Shown here: positions 1 to 7,923 of the stretch, piece after piece
How the letters are laid out: each line of letters opens with the position of its first letter
Numbering within the stretch: position 1 is the stretch's first letter
DNA from: Robiginitalea marina
GTDB taxonomy: Bacteria > Bacteroidota > Bacteroidia > Flavobacteriales > Flavobacteriaceae
NCBI RefSeq assembly: GCF_024006985.1
Contig: NZ_JAMXIB010000006.1
Coordinates: 1-64,000 of the forward strand
Length of the DNA: 64,000 bases
Reading direction: 5' to 3'
The notes under the pieces: generated by a model
What the model saw: the letters and a program-made list of their open reading frames with translations, nothing else
What the model was told of the DNA's origin: nothing
Databases searched by the model: none
Program-made: the position numbers and the translations under genes

Positions 1-66
1 TAAAACCGGGATTAGCTGCGCTGATCCCTGGTTCCCGTACAGGGGGCCGGACAAGCATGGGAATCC

Positions 67-90
67 CCAGATCGGCCTTCGCCGATCTGG
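67..90. repeat. Perfect 10-bp stem hairpin upstream of tRNA-Ser region
   Basis: Inverted repeat with arms ccagatcggc and gccgatctgg around a cttc loop. It is flanked by GGAA on the left and TTCC on the right, the same frame as the second hairpin at 149-175. There is no coding sequence in 1-184. It could be a transcription terminator of a gene left of the window or a small structured repeat; the sequence does not decide. Confidence 0.5.
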
Positions 91-148
91 CTTCCTTCAC
101 CCCTCGCCTGCTTTCAAAAGCAAGCTTTTGACGTAGTCTCGGGGCGAA

Positions 149-175
149 GGAACCCGCGCATGCTGCGCGGGATTC
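149..175 (-). terminator. Hairpin downstream of tRNA-Ser, probable terminator
   Basis: Arms cccgcgca and tgcgcggg around a 3-base loop, extended by GGAA/TTCC. It begins 10 bases past the 3' end of the tRNA-Ser, on the strand that reads the tRNA, and is followed on that strand by TTCCTT. A long T tract is lacking, so termination strength is uncertain. Confidence 0.45.
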
Positions 176-184
176 CCTTTTGAG

Positions 185-272
185 CAGAGAGGAAGGGATT
201 CGAACCCTCGATGCACTTTTGGTGCATACACACTTTCCAGGCGTGCGCCTTCGACCACTCGGCCACCTCTCT
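185..272 (-). tRNA. tRNA-Ser(GGA)
   Basis: 88-base tRNA on the minus strand. The 7-bp acceptor stem pairs AGAGAGG with CCUCUCU, with G as discriminator base. The anticodon loop reads CTGGAAA, giving anticodon GGA (serine UCC/UCU). A long variable arm built on TGCAccaaaaGTGCA is present, as expected for a class II tRNA, and the T arm has GGTTCGAATCC. CCA is not encoded. It is read towards the left end of the window. Confidence 0.96.
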
Positions 273-342
273 AAATATCCCGAAAAACAGGGTGGCCAAG
301 AAACGAAAAAAATAGGATTATAGAAAATTTTAGGGGAAGAAT

Positions 343-1374
343 TTAGGACATTTCCCCCCGGAGGGAGGTTTCAAAAATAGTTTTGAACGACCTGGGGGAA
401 ACCCCGCTTCCCAAAAGATACATCAGTTTGGTAAGGGCCGCCTCGGTGGTAATGTCCCTGCCGTCAATCAGGCCCATTTCCACAAGGGCGGCACTGGTCT
501 CGTACTGGCCCATAAGCACGCTGCCCCCCGGGCACTGGGTTACATTGACGATCGGCAGCCCACGTTCAGCGGCTTCCCTGAGGGCACTGATAAACCAGGG
601 GTCCGTAGGGGCGTTTCCGGCCCCATACGTTTCCAGGACCAGGGCTTTGAGGTTGGGGCTTTGGAGGAGGTTACCGACCCAGTCCGGGTGCATGCCCGGG
701 AAGAGCCGAAGCAGGCCGATACGGTTATCGAGTTGCGTATGCACCTGCATAGGGGTCCGCTTTCCATGCTTCCAAAGATATTCCTCATGGATGCGCAAAT
801 GCACCCCTGAGCTGGCCAGGACGGGGTAATTGGGGGAGCCAAAAGCCTCGAATTGTTCGGCACTCATTTTGGTCGTCCGGTTTCCCCGGTAGAGCTTGCT
901 TTCAAAAAAGAGGCAAACCTCCTGCACCACGGGCCGTCCTCCTTCCTGCAAGGCAGCAATCTGAATGGACGTGATCAGGTTTTCCTTGGCATCGGTGCGC
1001 AGGTCGCCAATAGGCAATTGGGAGCCCGTAAAAATGACGGGCTTGGCCAGGTTTTCCAGCATGAAGCTCAGGGCGGAGGCGGAATAGCTCATGGTATCGC
1101 TCCCATGGAGCACGACGAAGCCGTCATATTCCCCGTAATGCGTCCCGATGAGGCCCGCCAGGACCCTCCAGTGGGAGAGGTTCATGTCAGACGAATCGAT
1201 AGGCTTCTGGAACGATACCGAATGGATGGTACAACCCAGGTGGTAGAGTTCAGGGATCTTTTCGACCAGCTTCTCGAAGTCGAAGGCTTTCAGGTGTCCG
1301 GAAACATAGTCCCGCTCCATCCCAATCGTTCCCCCGGTGTAGATCAGCAGGATTTGTGGTGTCTTTTTTTTCAA
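343..1374 (-). CDS. ansA: Type I (cytoplasmic) L-asparaginase
   Basis: Hydrolyses L-asparagine to aspartate and ammonia. The 343-residue length and the whole pattern match the cytoplasmic AnsA family: TGGTIG at residues 13-18 (nucleophile threonine), the second active-site block VLHGSDTM around residues 88-95, TGSQLPIGDLR, and the C-terminal LRGE. There is no signal peptide, which supports a cytosolic enzyme. In E. coli AnsA the second block reads HGTDTM; here the threonine is serine (S92), a conservative change at a position normally invariant. It lies 34 bp downstream of the TatD gene on the same strand and is probably cotranscribed with it. Confidence 0.93.
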   Translation of the reverse strand: MKKKTPQILLIYTGGTIGMERDYVSGHLKAFDFEKLVEKIPELYHLGCTIHSVSFQKPIDSSDMNLSHWRVLAGLIGTHYGEYDGFVVLHGSDTMSYSASALSFMLENLAKPVIFTGSQLPIGDLRTDAKENLITSIQIAALQEGGRPVVQEVCLFFESKLYRGNRTTKMSAEQFEAFGSPNYPVLASSGVHLRIHEEYLWKHGKRTPMQVHTQLDNRIGLLRLFPGMHPDWVGNLLQSPNLKALVLETYGAGNAPTDPWFISALREAAERGLPIVNVTQCPGGSVLMGQYETSAALVEMGLIDGRDITTEAALTKLMYLLGSGVSPRSFKTIFETSLRGEMS

Positions 1375-1408
1375 GGTCTTGTCGTTTTAACATCCAACGG
1401 GGCCATGC

Positions 1409-2176
1409 CTAGCACCCAAAAACCTGCCTGGAATTCCCGGTGGTGATCCTGGCGATCTCCGCTTCGGGAAGCCCGTAGAGTTCCGCCACTTTATGCAGTA
1501 CTTCCTTAAGGTAGGCACTTTCATTCCGCTTGCCGCGAAAAGGTACCGGGGCCAGGTACGGGGCATCCGTTTCCAGGACAATATGTTCGAGGGGGATCTG
1601 GTGGAGGAACCGGTCGATTTTTCCGTTCTTGTATGTGACCACCCCGCCGATGCCCAGTTTCATATTGAAGGAGATGGCCCTGTGCGCCTGCTCCAGGGTA
1701 CCTGTAAAACAATGGAAAATCCCCCGCAGGCCGGGGTGGGATTCCGCTTCGAGCACCCCAAATATTTCGTCAAAGGCCTCCCGACAATGGATCACTATGG
1801 GCAGGTCGTGTGCCCCCGCCATCCGGATTTGCCGGGCAAAGGCGTCCTCCTGTTCCTGCAGGCGGGAGGTGTCCCAGTACAGGTCGATCCCAATTTCCCC
1901 GACGGCCACGTAGCCCCCTGCGGCCAACTCGGCCTCCACTACCGACAGTTCGGCCTCATACCCGTCCCCTACATGGGTGGGGTGCAGCCCGCACATCAGG
2001 AAGGCCTCCCCCGGGAACTCCTCCCTGAATCGTTTCATGGCGGGCAGATAGGTGGAATCGATGGCAGGAAGGAAAAAACGGCCTACCCCCGAATCCCGGG
2101 CCCGCTGCATCATTTCGTGGCGGTCTTCCGCGAAAGACTCAAGGTACAAATGGGCATGGGTGTCCGTTAACAGCAT
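1409..2176 (-). CDS. TatD family metal-dependent DNase
   Basis: A 255-residue TIM-barrel metallohydrolase of the TatD/YcfH type, a 3'-5' exonuclease family acting in the cytosol. Metal ligands are visible in order: HAH (H7, H9), GEIGID (E94), IHCR, HCFTG and ETDAPYL. The start ATG is fixed by the family N-terminus LLTDTHAHL. A -7 element TATTTTTG ends only 4 bases before the ATG, so the mRNA may be almost leaderless. The gene is divergent from the retropepsin-like gene and is followed by ansA. Bacteroidota carry several TatD paralogs, so no symbol is given. Confidence 0.93.
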   Translation of the reverse strand: MLLTDTHAHLYLESFAEDRHEMMQRARDSGVGRFFLPAIDSTYLPAMKRFREEFPGEAFLMCGLHPTHVGDGYEAELSVVEAELAAGGYVAVGEIGIDLYWDTSRLQEQEDAFARQIRMAGAHDLPIVIHCREAFDEIFGVLEAESHPGLRGIFHCFTGTLEQAHRAISFNMKLGIGGVVTYKNGKIDRFLHQIPLEHIVLETDAPYLAPVPFRGKRNESAYLKEVLHKVAELYGLPEAEIARITTGNSRQVFGC

Positions 2177-2180
2177 GGCG

Positions 2181-2188
2181 CAAAAATA
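2181..2188 (-). promoter_or_regulatory. -7 element TATTTTTG for tatD-type gene
   Basis: Exact match to the Bacteroidota sigma-70 -7 consensus TAnnTTTG on the minus strand. The expected transcription start falls on or next to the ATG at 2176. A divergent near-match, TATCTTTA, lies at 2193-2200 on the plus strand in front of the gene at 2214. Confidence 0.55.
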
Positions 2189-2213
2189 GGATTATCTTTA
2201 CCAAAAAACGGCA

Positions 2214-2651
2214 ATGGCCTCCCTTAAAAAGTTCCTGAAGGAAAGCGGGTTTGTTTCGGTGAAAATGAAGCGGACCCCCACAGGCCATCTGGAGATCAGC
2301 GCAACCCTGAACGGTGTTAAAGGCCGTTTTATTCTGGATACCGGGGCCTCCAATACCTGTGTGAGCCTCGATCGGGCGGAAAAATTCGGCCTGGTCTCAG
2401 AGGCTTCAGAAGTAAAGGCAGCCGGGGCCGGGGCGGTGGATATGGAGGCGCGCGTTTCCGGGCATAACTCGCTTCAACTGGGGCGGTGGAAAAAATCGCG
2501 CCTGCAGGTGGTGCTCTTCGATATGAGCCATGTAAACCACGCCCTGACCTCCCAGGAATCGGGGGAAGTGGATGGCATTATTGGCGCAGACATCCTGAAA
2601 AAGGGAAAAGCCGTGATCGACTACCGGAAATACCGGCTCTACCTCAAATAA
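2214..2651 (+). CDS. Retropepsin-like aspartic protease domain protein
   Basis: A 145-residue single-domain protein with the clan AA aspartic protease signature: FILDTGASNT (D42-T43-G44-A45) preceded by a beta-rich stretch, and the later hydrophobic-hydrophobic-G motif GIIGADIL. One such domain gives half of a pepsin-type active site, so the protein would need to dimerise like retroviral proteases. No signal peptide is evident, so a cytosolic location is inferred. It is divergent from the TatD gene with a 37-bp spacer and ends at a strong hairpin. Substrate and role are unknown; bacterial members of this family are mostly uncharacterised. Confidence 0.8.
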   Translation: MASLKKFLKESGFVSVKMKRTPTGHLEISATLNGVKGRFILDTGASNTCVSLDRAEKFGLVSEASEVKAAGAGAVDMEARVSGHNSLQLGRWKKSRLQVVLFDMSHVNHALTSQESGEVDGIIGADILKKGKAVIDYRKYRLYLK

Positions 2652-2655
2652 GAAA

Positions 2656-2693
2656 CCCCCTCCCGGCTTGCCAGAAGGCGGGCCGGGAGGGGG
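2656..2693. terminator. Bidirectional terminator between convergent genes
   Basis: Arms ccccctcccggc and gccgggaggggg form a perfect 12-bp stem. It begins 5 bases after the stop of the retropepsin-like gene and lies 22 bases beyond the stop of sucB on the other strand, so it probably serves both. Confidence 0.75.
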
Positions 2694-2714
2694 CAAAAAT
2701 GCCCCAGTCCAACC

Positions 2715-3950
2715 TCAGAGTTCCAGGGCCCTTTTCAGGTCCCCCCCCATCAGGTGCTCTACCGGGTTTTCGATCCCTTCCTTCACCGCGACCAGGAAGC
2801 CCACGGATTCCCTGCCGTCAATGATGCGGTGGTCGTAGGATAGGGCCACGTACATAATCGGCGCAATGGCTATGGTTCCGTCCTTCACCACCGGACGGTC
2901 CACAATGTTGTGCATCCCCAGGATCCCGCTTTGGGGCGGGTTGATGATGGGGGTCGACAGCATGGAGCCAAAAACCCCCCCATTGGAAATGGTAAAAGTG
3001 CCGCCTGTCATTTCGTCCACGGTAATCTGGCCGTCCCTGGCGCGGATAGCCAGGCGCTTTACCTCGGCTTCGATGCCGCGGAAACTCAGGCCCTCTGCAT
3101 TGCGGATCACGGGGACCATCAGTCCTTTGGGACCGGAAACGGCTATGCTGATATCGCAGAAATCATAGGAAATCATCTCCTTCCCGTCGATCATGGAATT
3201 GACGGCCGGATACGCCTGCAGGGCGCGGATGACCGCCTTGGTGAAGAATGACATAAACCCGAGGCTTACCCCGTGCTTGTCCTTGAAGGCATCTTTGTAC
3301 TGGGCGCGGATTTCGTAAACGGCCGACATGTCCACTTCATTGAACGTGGTGAGCATCGCAGTTTCGTTTTTGGCGGAAACCAGCCTTTCGGCCACCTTGC
3401 GGCGAAGCATGGAAAGCTTGGTTCGCGTCTCGCCCCTGGAGCCACCTCCCGGGGTACCCATAGAGTGGGTTGCATTGGCGGCATCTTCCCGGGTAATCCT
3501 GCCGCCCCTACCACTACCGCTGATTTCGGCAGGGGAAATCCCCTTTTCGTCGAGGATTTTCCGGGCAGCCGGGGAAGGGGTCCCGCTGGCGTACGTTTCC
3601 CTGGCCTGGGCGGGCTTTGTTTCCTTCGCTTCAGGCTCAGGCTCCGATGCCGGAGGCGGGGCCGCCTTGCTCCCCGATGCGGGTTCCTCCTTGCCGGCCT
3701 CTTCCGGTTTCGAGGCCCCGGTATCGATGAGGCAGACCACCTGGCCCACGGCAACGGCGTCGCCTTCTGCCGCTTTCAGGGTGATGACGCCACTGGCTTC
3801 CGCCGGCAGCTCCAGGGTAGCCTTGTCCGAATCTACTTCGGCAATGGCCTGGTCCTTCTCCACATAATCGCCGTCGCTAACCAGCCACTGGGCGATCTCA
3901 ACCTCTGTTATGGATTCCCCGGGAGAGGGAACTTTCATTTCTAAAATCAT
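2715..3950 (-). CDS. sucB: 2-oxoglutarate dehydrogenase E2, dihydrolipoyl succinyltransferase
   Basis: Transfers the succinyl group from lipoamide to CoA in the 2-oxoglutarate dehydrogenase complex of the TCA cycle. Domains in order: lipoyl domain (residues 1-75, lipoylated K43 in EVDSDKATLE), an Ala/Pro/Glu-rich linker, a peripheral subunit-binding domain around 125-160, and the catalytic 2-oxoacid dehydrogenase acyltransferase domain with SYDHRIIDGR (H374, D378). The 411-residue length is normal. It is the last gene of the sucA-M23-sucB transcription unit, 20 bp after the peptidase gene. SucB rather than another acyltransferase is inferred from linkage to sucA. Confidence 0.95.
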   Translation of the reverse strand: MILEMKVPSPGESITEVEIAQWLVSDGDYVEKDQAIAEVDSDKATLELPAEASGVITLKAAEGDAVAVGQVVCLIDTGASKPEEAGKEEPASGSKAAPPPASEPEPEAKETKPAQARETYASGTPSPAARKILDEKGISPAEISGSGRGGRITREDAANATHSMGTPGGGSRGETRTKLSMLRRKVAERLVSAKNETAMLTTFNEVDMSAVYEIRAQYKDAFKDKHGVSLGFMSFFTKAVIRALQAYPAVNSMIDGKEMISYDFCDISIAVSGPKGLMVPVIRNAEGLSFRGIEAEVKRLAIRARDGQITVDEMTGGTFTISNGGVFGSMLSTPIINPPQSGILGMHNIVDRPVVKDGTIAIAPIMYVALSYDHRIIDGRESVGFLVAVKEGIENPVEHLMGGDLKRALEL

Positions 3951-3970
3951 GCAATGCAGTATTTAGTGGT

Positions 3971-4945
3971 TCATTCGATATGCTCAATAAAATCCTCTTT
4001 TACCGGGAGGTACGATTCCCTGGGTTCCCCATTGGCCAGCAAGCGGTGGAAATACAACCTGGCACCTGTGGCCTTATGGAAATCCCGGGTATTTTGTAGC
4101 TGCAGGTGCAAATGGGGCTCAGTACTGTTGCCGGAATTCCCGCACCGGGCCAAAACCTCGCCCCGGGAAACCCGCGCCCCCTTGCCGACCTTTAGGGAAC
4201 CTTCTTGCAGGTGGGCCATCAGGATATATTCCCCTGAGGGGGTTTCCAGCACCAGGGTATTCCCGGTGAGGTGTATGGGGTTTGTTTCACCCGGGACATT
4301 GTCCGGGACCCCGTCAATGGCCAAAACGACCGTGGCATCACAAGGGGCGAGGATGGGCTCCCCAAAGGCAAAATAGCTTTCATTTTTCAGGGGGTCCCCG
4401 GTATGCGAAGCCCCGTTGGCCACCTTTATAAGGTCATAGGCGTACTGCTGGTTCTTGTTGGCCATATGGTAATTCCGGGCCTCGGTTTCCCCTCCCCAGA
4501 ATACAAACCATTCCCCGTCGAAGGGAAGGCGCATGGGGGTGGTATTGCGTTCCAGCACCTGCGCGGCTTGCTCCTGCCTTTCCTGATGCGGGGTAAAATA
4601 GAGCCCGTTGATGCGATCCGTCCCATCGAGGGAAATCAAAATATCCAGGACACCACTGGCAAATGTGGTCTTATAGACATGGGCCGGGCCCTGCCGCCTG
4701 TAGAATTCCATGGTCAGGATATCGCCCATTGTCCCCCGGATCTGCTGCCCCAAAACAGCCCGCGTCTGTTCCAGGGGAAGGCTTTCCCTCATCACCTGGT
4801 CGTAGCGATCGAATACCGCCTGGTAGTCTTCATTATTGAATGCCGTCATGAATTCCACGGCCACAGCGCTGTACCGGGGTTCCTCTTCCTGTCCGATAAC
4901 CGGATGGATGAACAGTAGCAGGAAAAGGATCACTAACGGTTTCAT
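3971..4945 (-). CDS. Exported M23 family metallopeptidase with N-terminal DUF3887-like domain
   Basis: A 324-residue protein with a signal peptide (residues 1-18, ending VIGQ), an N-terminal alpha+beta domain resembling DUF3887 (FMTAFNNEDYQAVF...), and a C-terminal LytM/M23 fold. Zinc-site features visible are Q-YAYDL (aspartate ligand) and HLHLQLQ near residue 280; upstream GNTLVLETPSGEYILMAHL matches the LytM core. Such enzymes cut peptide cross-bridges of peptidoglycan in the periplasm. It is placed tightly between sucA (8-bp gap) and sucB (20-bp gap), so it is almost certainly cotranscribed with the TCA genes. Why cell-wall turnover should be tied to this complex is not known. Confidence 0.85.
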   Translation of the reverse strand: MKPLVILFLLLFIHPVIGQEEEPRYSAVAVEFMTAFNNEDYQAVFDRYDQVMRESLPLEQTRAVLGQQIRGTMGDILTMEFYRRQGPAHVYKTTFASGVLDILISLDGTDRINGLYFTPHQERQEQAAQVLERNTTPMRLPFDGEWFVFWGGETEARNYHMANKNQQYAYDLIKVANGASHTGDPLKNESYFAFGEPILAPCDATVVLAIDGVPDNVPGETNPIHLTGNTLVLETPSGEYILMAHLQEGSLKVGKGARVSRGEVLARCGNSGNSTEPHLHLQLQNTRDFHKATGARLYFHRLLANGEPRESYLPVKEDFIEHIE

Positions 4946-4953
4946 GGGACGTG

Positions 4954-7755
4954 TTATGACCGGATTCTAAGGTTCTGGTTGTCCTTTGTTTTATCAAAGA
5001 CGTAGTCGATTACCTGCTGGTGCCGCATCCTCGACCTGACGGCGCTACCGGCTGCCGGGGAGGCGTAAAACCGCCGGGAGGCCACCCGGAATCGGCGGGC
5101 TTCGGGGTAATGCATCAGCAAATGGCTCCAGGCGCCCATGTTCCTGGGCTCCTCCTGTGCCCAAACCAGGTCGTCCGCCTTTTTGTACTTCCCGAGGATG
5201 GCGTCCATCTGGTCGGTGGGAAGGGGAAAAAGCTGTTCGACCCGTACCAGGGCCACATCCATACGCTGTTGCTCCTCGCGGGCCTGCAGCAGGTCATAGT
5301 AAAACTTGCCGGTACAGAATACCAGGGTACGGACCGAGGCAGGTTTTACCATGTCGTCATCAATGACTTCCCGGAAACTGCCGTCGGCGAGGTCCTCCAC
5401 CGTGGAGACGCATTTCGGGTGGCGCAACAGGCTTTTCGGGGTGAACACCACCAGGGGCTTCCGGAAATTTACCAGCATCTGCCGCCGGAGCAAATGAAAC
5501 AGGTTGGCCGGGGTGGTCACATCGGCCACGAACATATTGTCCGTGGCACAGAGTTGCAGGAACCGCTCCATCCTCGCCGAGGAGTGCTCTGCTCCCTGGC
5601 CCTCGTATCCGTGGGGGAGGAACAGCACCAGGCCGTTCTGCAGCTTCCATTTATCCTCGGCCGCCGAGAGGTACTGGTCGATCATGATCTGGGCCCCGTT
5701 GCAGAAATCCCCAAACTGGGCCTCCCAGATGGTCAGGGTATTCGGGCTGGCCATGGCATAGCCGTAATCAAACCCCATCACCCCGTATTCCGATAGCAGG
5801 GAGTTGTAGATCTGGAAGCGTCCCTGGGTTTCAGAAATATGGTTGAGCAGCATGACTTCCTCTTCGCTTTCCTCCACTTTCATCACGGCGTGGCGGTGGG
5901 AAAAGGTCCCCCGCTCCACATCCTGCCCCGACATGCGGACCCCGAAGCCGGCTTCCAGCAAAGTCCCGTAGGCCAGGAGCTCGCCCATGGCCCAGTCCAG
6001 GCTGTTGGTCTCAAAAAACATTTTGTTGCGGTCCGCCACAAGACGCTCCACCTTCCGAAGGAATTTCTTCCCTTTGGGCAGCTGGGTGATCACCCGGGCA
6101 ATTTGCTCCAGTTTTTCACGGGGCACCCGGGTATCCACGCGGGCCATCATTTCCTTTTCCTGGGCATGCCGGAACCCGCTCCACTCATCTTCCATAAAAG
6201 GTTTTATGACGGTCTTTTCTTCCTTCCGGCTTACCTCCAGTTCTTCTTCAAGGCTCGATTTGTACTTCGCTTCCAGGGCATCCACATACTCCTGGTCGAT
6301 GATCCCCTCCGCCATGAGTTTTTCGGCATAGATGTCGCGCGGGTTCTTATGGCTGGCGATAATCTTGTAGAGCTTGGGCTGGGTAAACCGCGGTTCATCC
6401 CCCTCGTTGTGCCCGTATTTTCTGTAGCCCAGAAGGTCAAGGAATACATCGCTCTGATAGCGCATCCGGTACTCCAGGGCAAAAAGGGCTGCGTGTACCA
6501 CGGCCTCTGCATCGTCGGCATTTACGTGGAGGACCGGGCTCAGGGTCACCTTTCCCACGTCGGTGCAATAGGTGGACGTCCGGCCGTCGAGGTAATTCGT
6601 GGTAAAGCCGATCTGGTTATTGACCACCATGTGGATGGTCCCGCCGGTGCGATACCCGTCCAGGTTGGCCATCTGCACGACTTCATAGACCACCCCCTGG
6701 CCGGCAATTGCGGCATCCCCATGCACCAGGATGGGCAGCACCCTGGAGAAATCATCGGGGAAGTGCATGTCCTGTTTGGCCCGGGTAATTCCCTGTACCA
6801 CCGGGTCCACCGCCTCCAGGTGGGAGGGGTTGGGGGCAATATTCATGTTGATCAACTTTCCGGAAGCCGTCTGGCGGTCAGAGGTCCAACCCAGGTGGTA
6901 CTTTACGTCCCCGTCAAAGACTTCCTGCTCGTAGTCCTTCCCGTCGAATTCGCTGAAAATATCGCGGGCCGATTTCCCAAAGATGTTGGTCAGCACGTTG
7001 AGGCGGCCGCGGTGGGCCATCCCCATCACAAACTGGCGCACCCCCAGCTCCGCTGCGCGCTCCAGGAGGATTTCCAGGGCCGGGATCAGGGATTCGTTCC
7101 CTTCCAGGGAGAACCGCTTCTGCCCGACGTATTTAGTGTGGAGGAACGCCTCAAAAGAGACGGCCTCATTGAGTTTATGCAGGATGAGTTTCTTGCGCTC
7201 CGGGCTGAAATCGGGATGGTTATCGTTGACATTGAGCCACTGCTGGATCCATTCCACCCGTTCAGGGTTCCGGATATACATATATTCCACCCCTATGGCA
7301 TCGCAATAAATATGCTGGAGGTGGTTCACGATTTTCCTTAAGGTGGAAGGACCGATCCCAAGGATCTGGCCAGCGCTGAAGACGGAATCCATGTCGGACG
7401 CGTCCAGGCCGAAATTTTCGATATCCAGGGTAGGCGAGTACTGCCGGCGCTCCCGCACCGGGTTGGTGCGCGTAAACAGGTGCCCGCGACTGCGATAGCC
7501 ATCGATAAGCCGGATCACCTGGAATTCCTTCTGCATGGATTCCGGCATCGCCGCCGGGGCTCCCCCTAAAGGTTTAACCACCCCCTGCTCCACATCGATG
7601 TCCAACTCCCCCAGGGCGCTTTCCATCCCGAAATCAAAACCCTGAAAAAAGGCCCTCCAGCTCGGTTCCACACTATCGGGGTGCGCCAGGTACTGGTCGT
7701 ATAGATCTGAAAAAAAAGCGGTGTGAGCCGCGTTTAAAAAGGAATACTTTTCCAT
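4954..7755 (-). CDS. sucA: 2-oxoglutarate dehydrogenase E1 component
   Basis: Thiamine-diphosphate-dependent decarboxylase that starts the 2-oxoglutarate dehydrogenase reaction. The 933-residue protein begins MEKYSFLNAAHTAFF, the usual N-terminal E2-binding helix; an in-frame ATG 13 codons upstream is possible, but that extension does not resemble the family. Cofactor motifs are clear: GDAAIAGQG followed by the NNQIGFTT block, and GMAHRGRLNVL. The C-terminal half carries the transketolase-like domain (LFLPHGYEGQGAEHSS). It is the first gene of the sucA-M23-sucB unit, with a -7 element TATTTTTG 36 bases upstream. Confidence 0.97.
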   Translation of the reverse strand: MEKYSFLNAAHTAFFSDLYDQYLAHPDSVEPSWRAFFQGFDFGMESALGELDIDVEQGVVKPLGGAPAAMPESMQKEFQVIRLIDGYRSRGHLFTRTNPVRERRQYSPTLDIENFGLDASDMDSVFSAGQILGIGPSTLRKIVNHLQHIYCDAIGVEYMYIRNPERVEWIQQWLNVNDNHPDFSPERKKLILHKLNEAVSFEAFLHTKYVGQKRFSLEGNESLIPALEILLERAAELGVRQFVMGMAHRGRLNVLTNIFGKSARDIFSEFDGKDYEQEVFDGDVKYHLGWTSDRQTASGKLINMNIAPNPSHLEAVDPVVQGITRAKQDMHFPDDFSRVLPILVHGDAAIAGQGVVYEVVQMANLDGYRTGGTIHMVVNNQIGFTTNYLDGRTSTYCTDVGKVTLSPVLHVNADDAEAVVHAALFALEYRMRYQSDVFLDLLGYRKYGHNEGDEPRFTQPKLYKIIASHKNPRDIYAEKLMAEGIIDQEYVDALEAKYKSSLEEELEVSRKEEKTVIKPFMEDEWSGFRHAQEKEMMARVDTRVPREKLEQIARVITQLPKGKKFLRKVERLVADRNKMFFETNSLDWAMGELLAYGTLLEAGFGVRMSGQDVERGTFSHRHAVMKVEESEEEVMLLNHISETQGRFQIYNSLLSEYGVMGFDYGYAMASPNTLTIWEAQFGDFCNGAQIMIDQYLSAAEDKWKLQNGLVLFLPHGYEGQGAEHSSARMERFLQLCATDNMFVADVTTPANLFHLLRRQMLVNFRKPLVVFTPKSLLRHPKCVSTVEDLADGSFREVIDDDMVKPASVRTLVFCTGKFYYDLLQAREEQQRMDVALVRVEQLFPLPTDQMDAILGKYKKADDLVWAQEEPRNMGAWSHLLMHYPEARRFRVASRRFYASPAAGSAVRSRMRHQQVIDYVFDKTKDNQNLRIRS

Positions 7756-7791
7756 TAAATGTCGTACTTTGGCACTACAAGTTAAACGGAT

Positions 7792-7799
7792 CAAAAATA
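7792..7799 (-). promoter_or_regulatory. -7 element TATTTTTG for sucA operon
   Basis: Exact TAnnTTTG match on the minus strand, 36 bases before the sucA ATG. A TTG lies directly upstream but not at the usual -33 spacing. The call rests on the -7 match and position. Confidence 0.5.
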
Positions 7800-7850
7800 C
7801 AACATTTAAGCTGTATTCCGGTGTATTGGATGGAAATCATGTAAATAGGC

Positions 7851-7874
7851 TTCATAACTTCAAAGTTACATGAA
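7851..7874. promoter_or_regulatory. Inverted repeat between sucA and outer-membrane gene, possible operator
   Basis: Arms TTCAT-AACTT and AAGTT-AC-ATGAA (2-base bulge in one arm) around a CA centre. It lies between two divergent genes, about 95 bases upstream of sucA and 50 bases upstream of the gene at 7924. It could be a regulator site or chance AT-rich symmetry; no regulator is identified. Confidence 0.35.
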
Positions 7875-7923
7875 ACGGGGCTCTGGTGAGTGGTCTTAGG
7901 TTGAACTTTAAGAATGAATCGAA

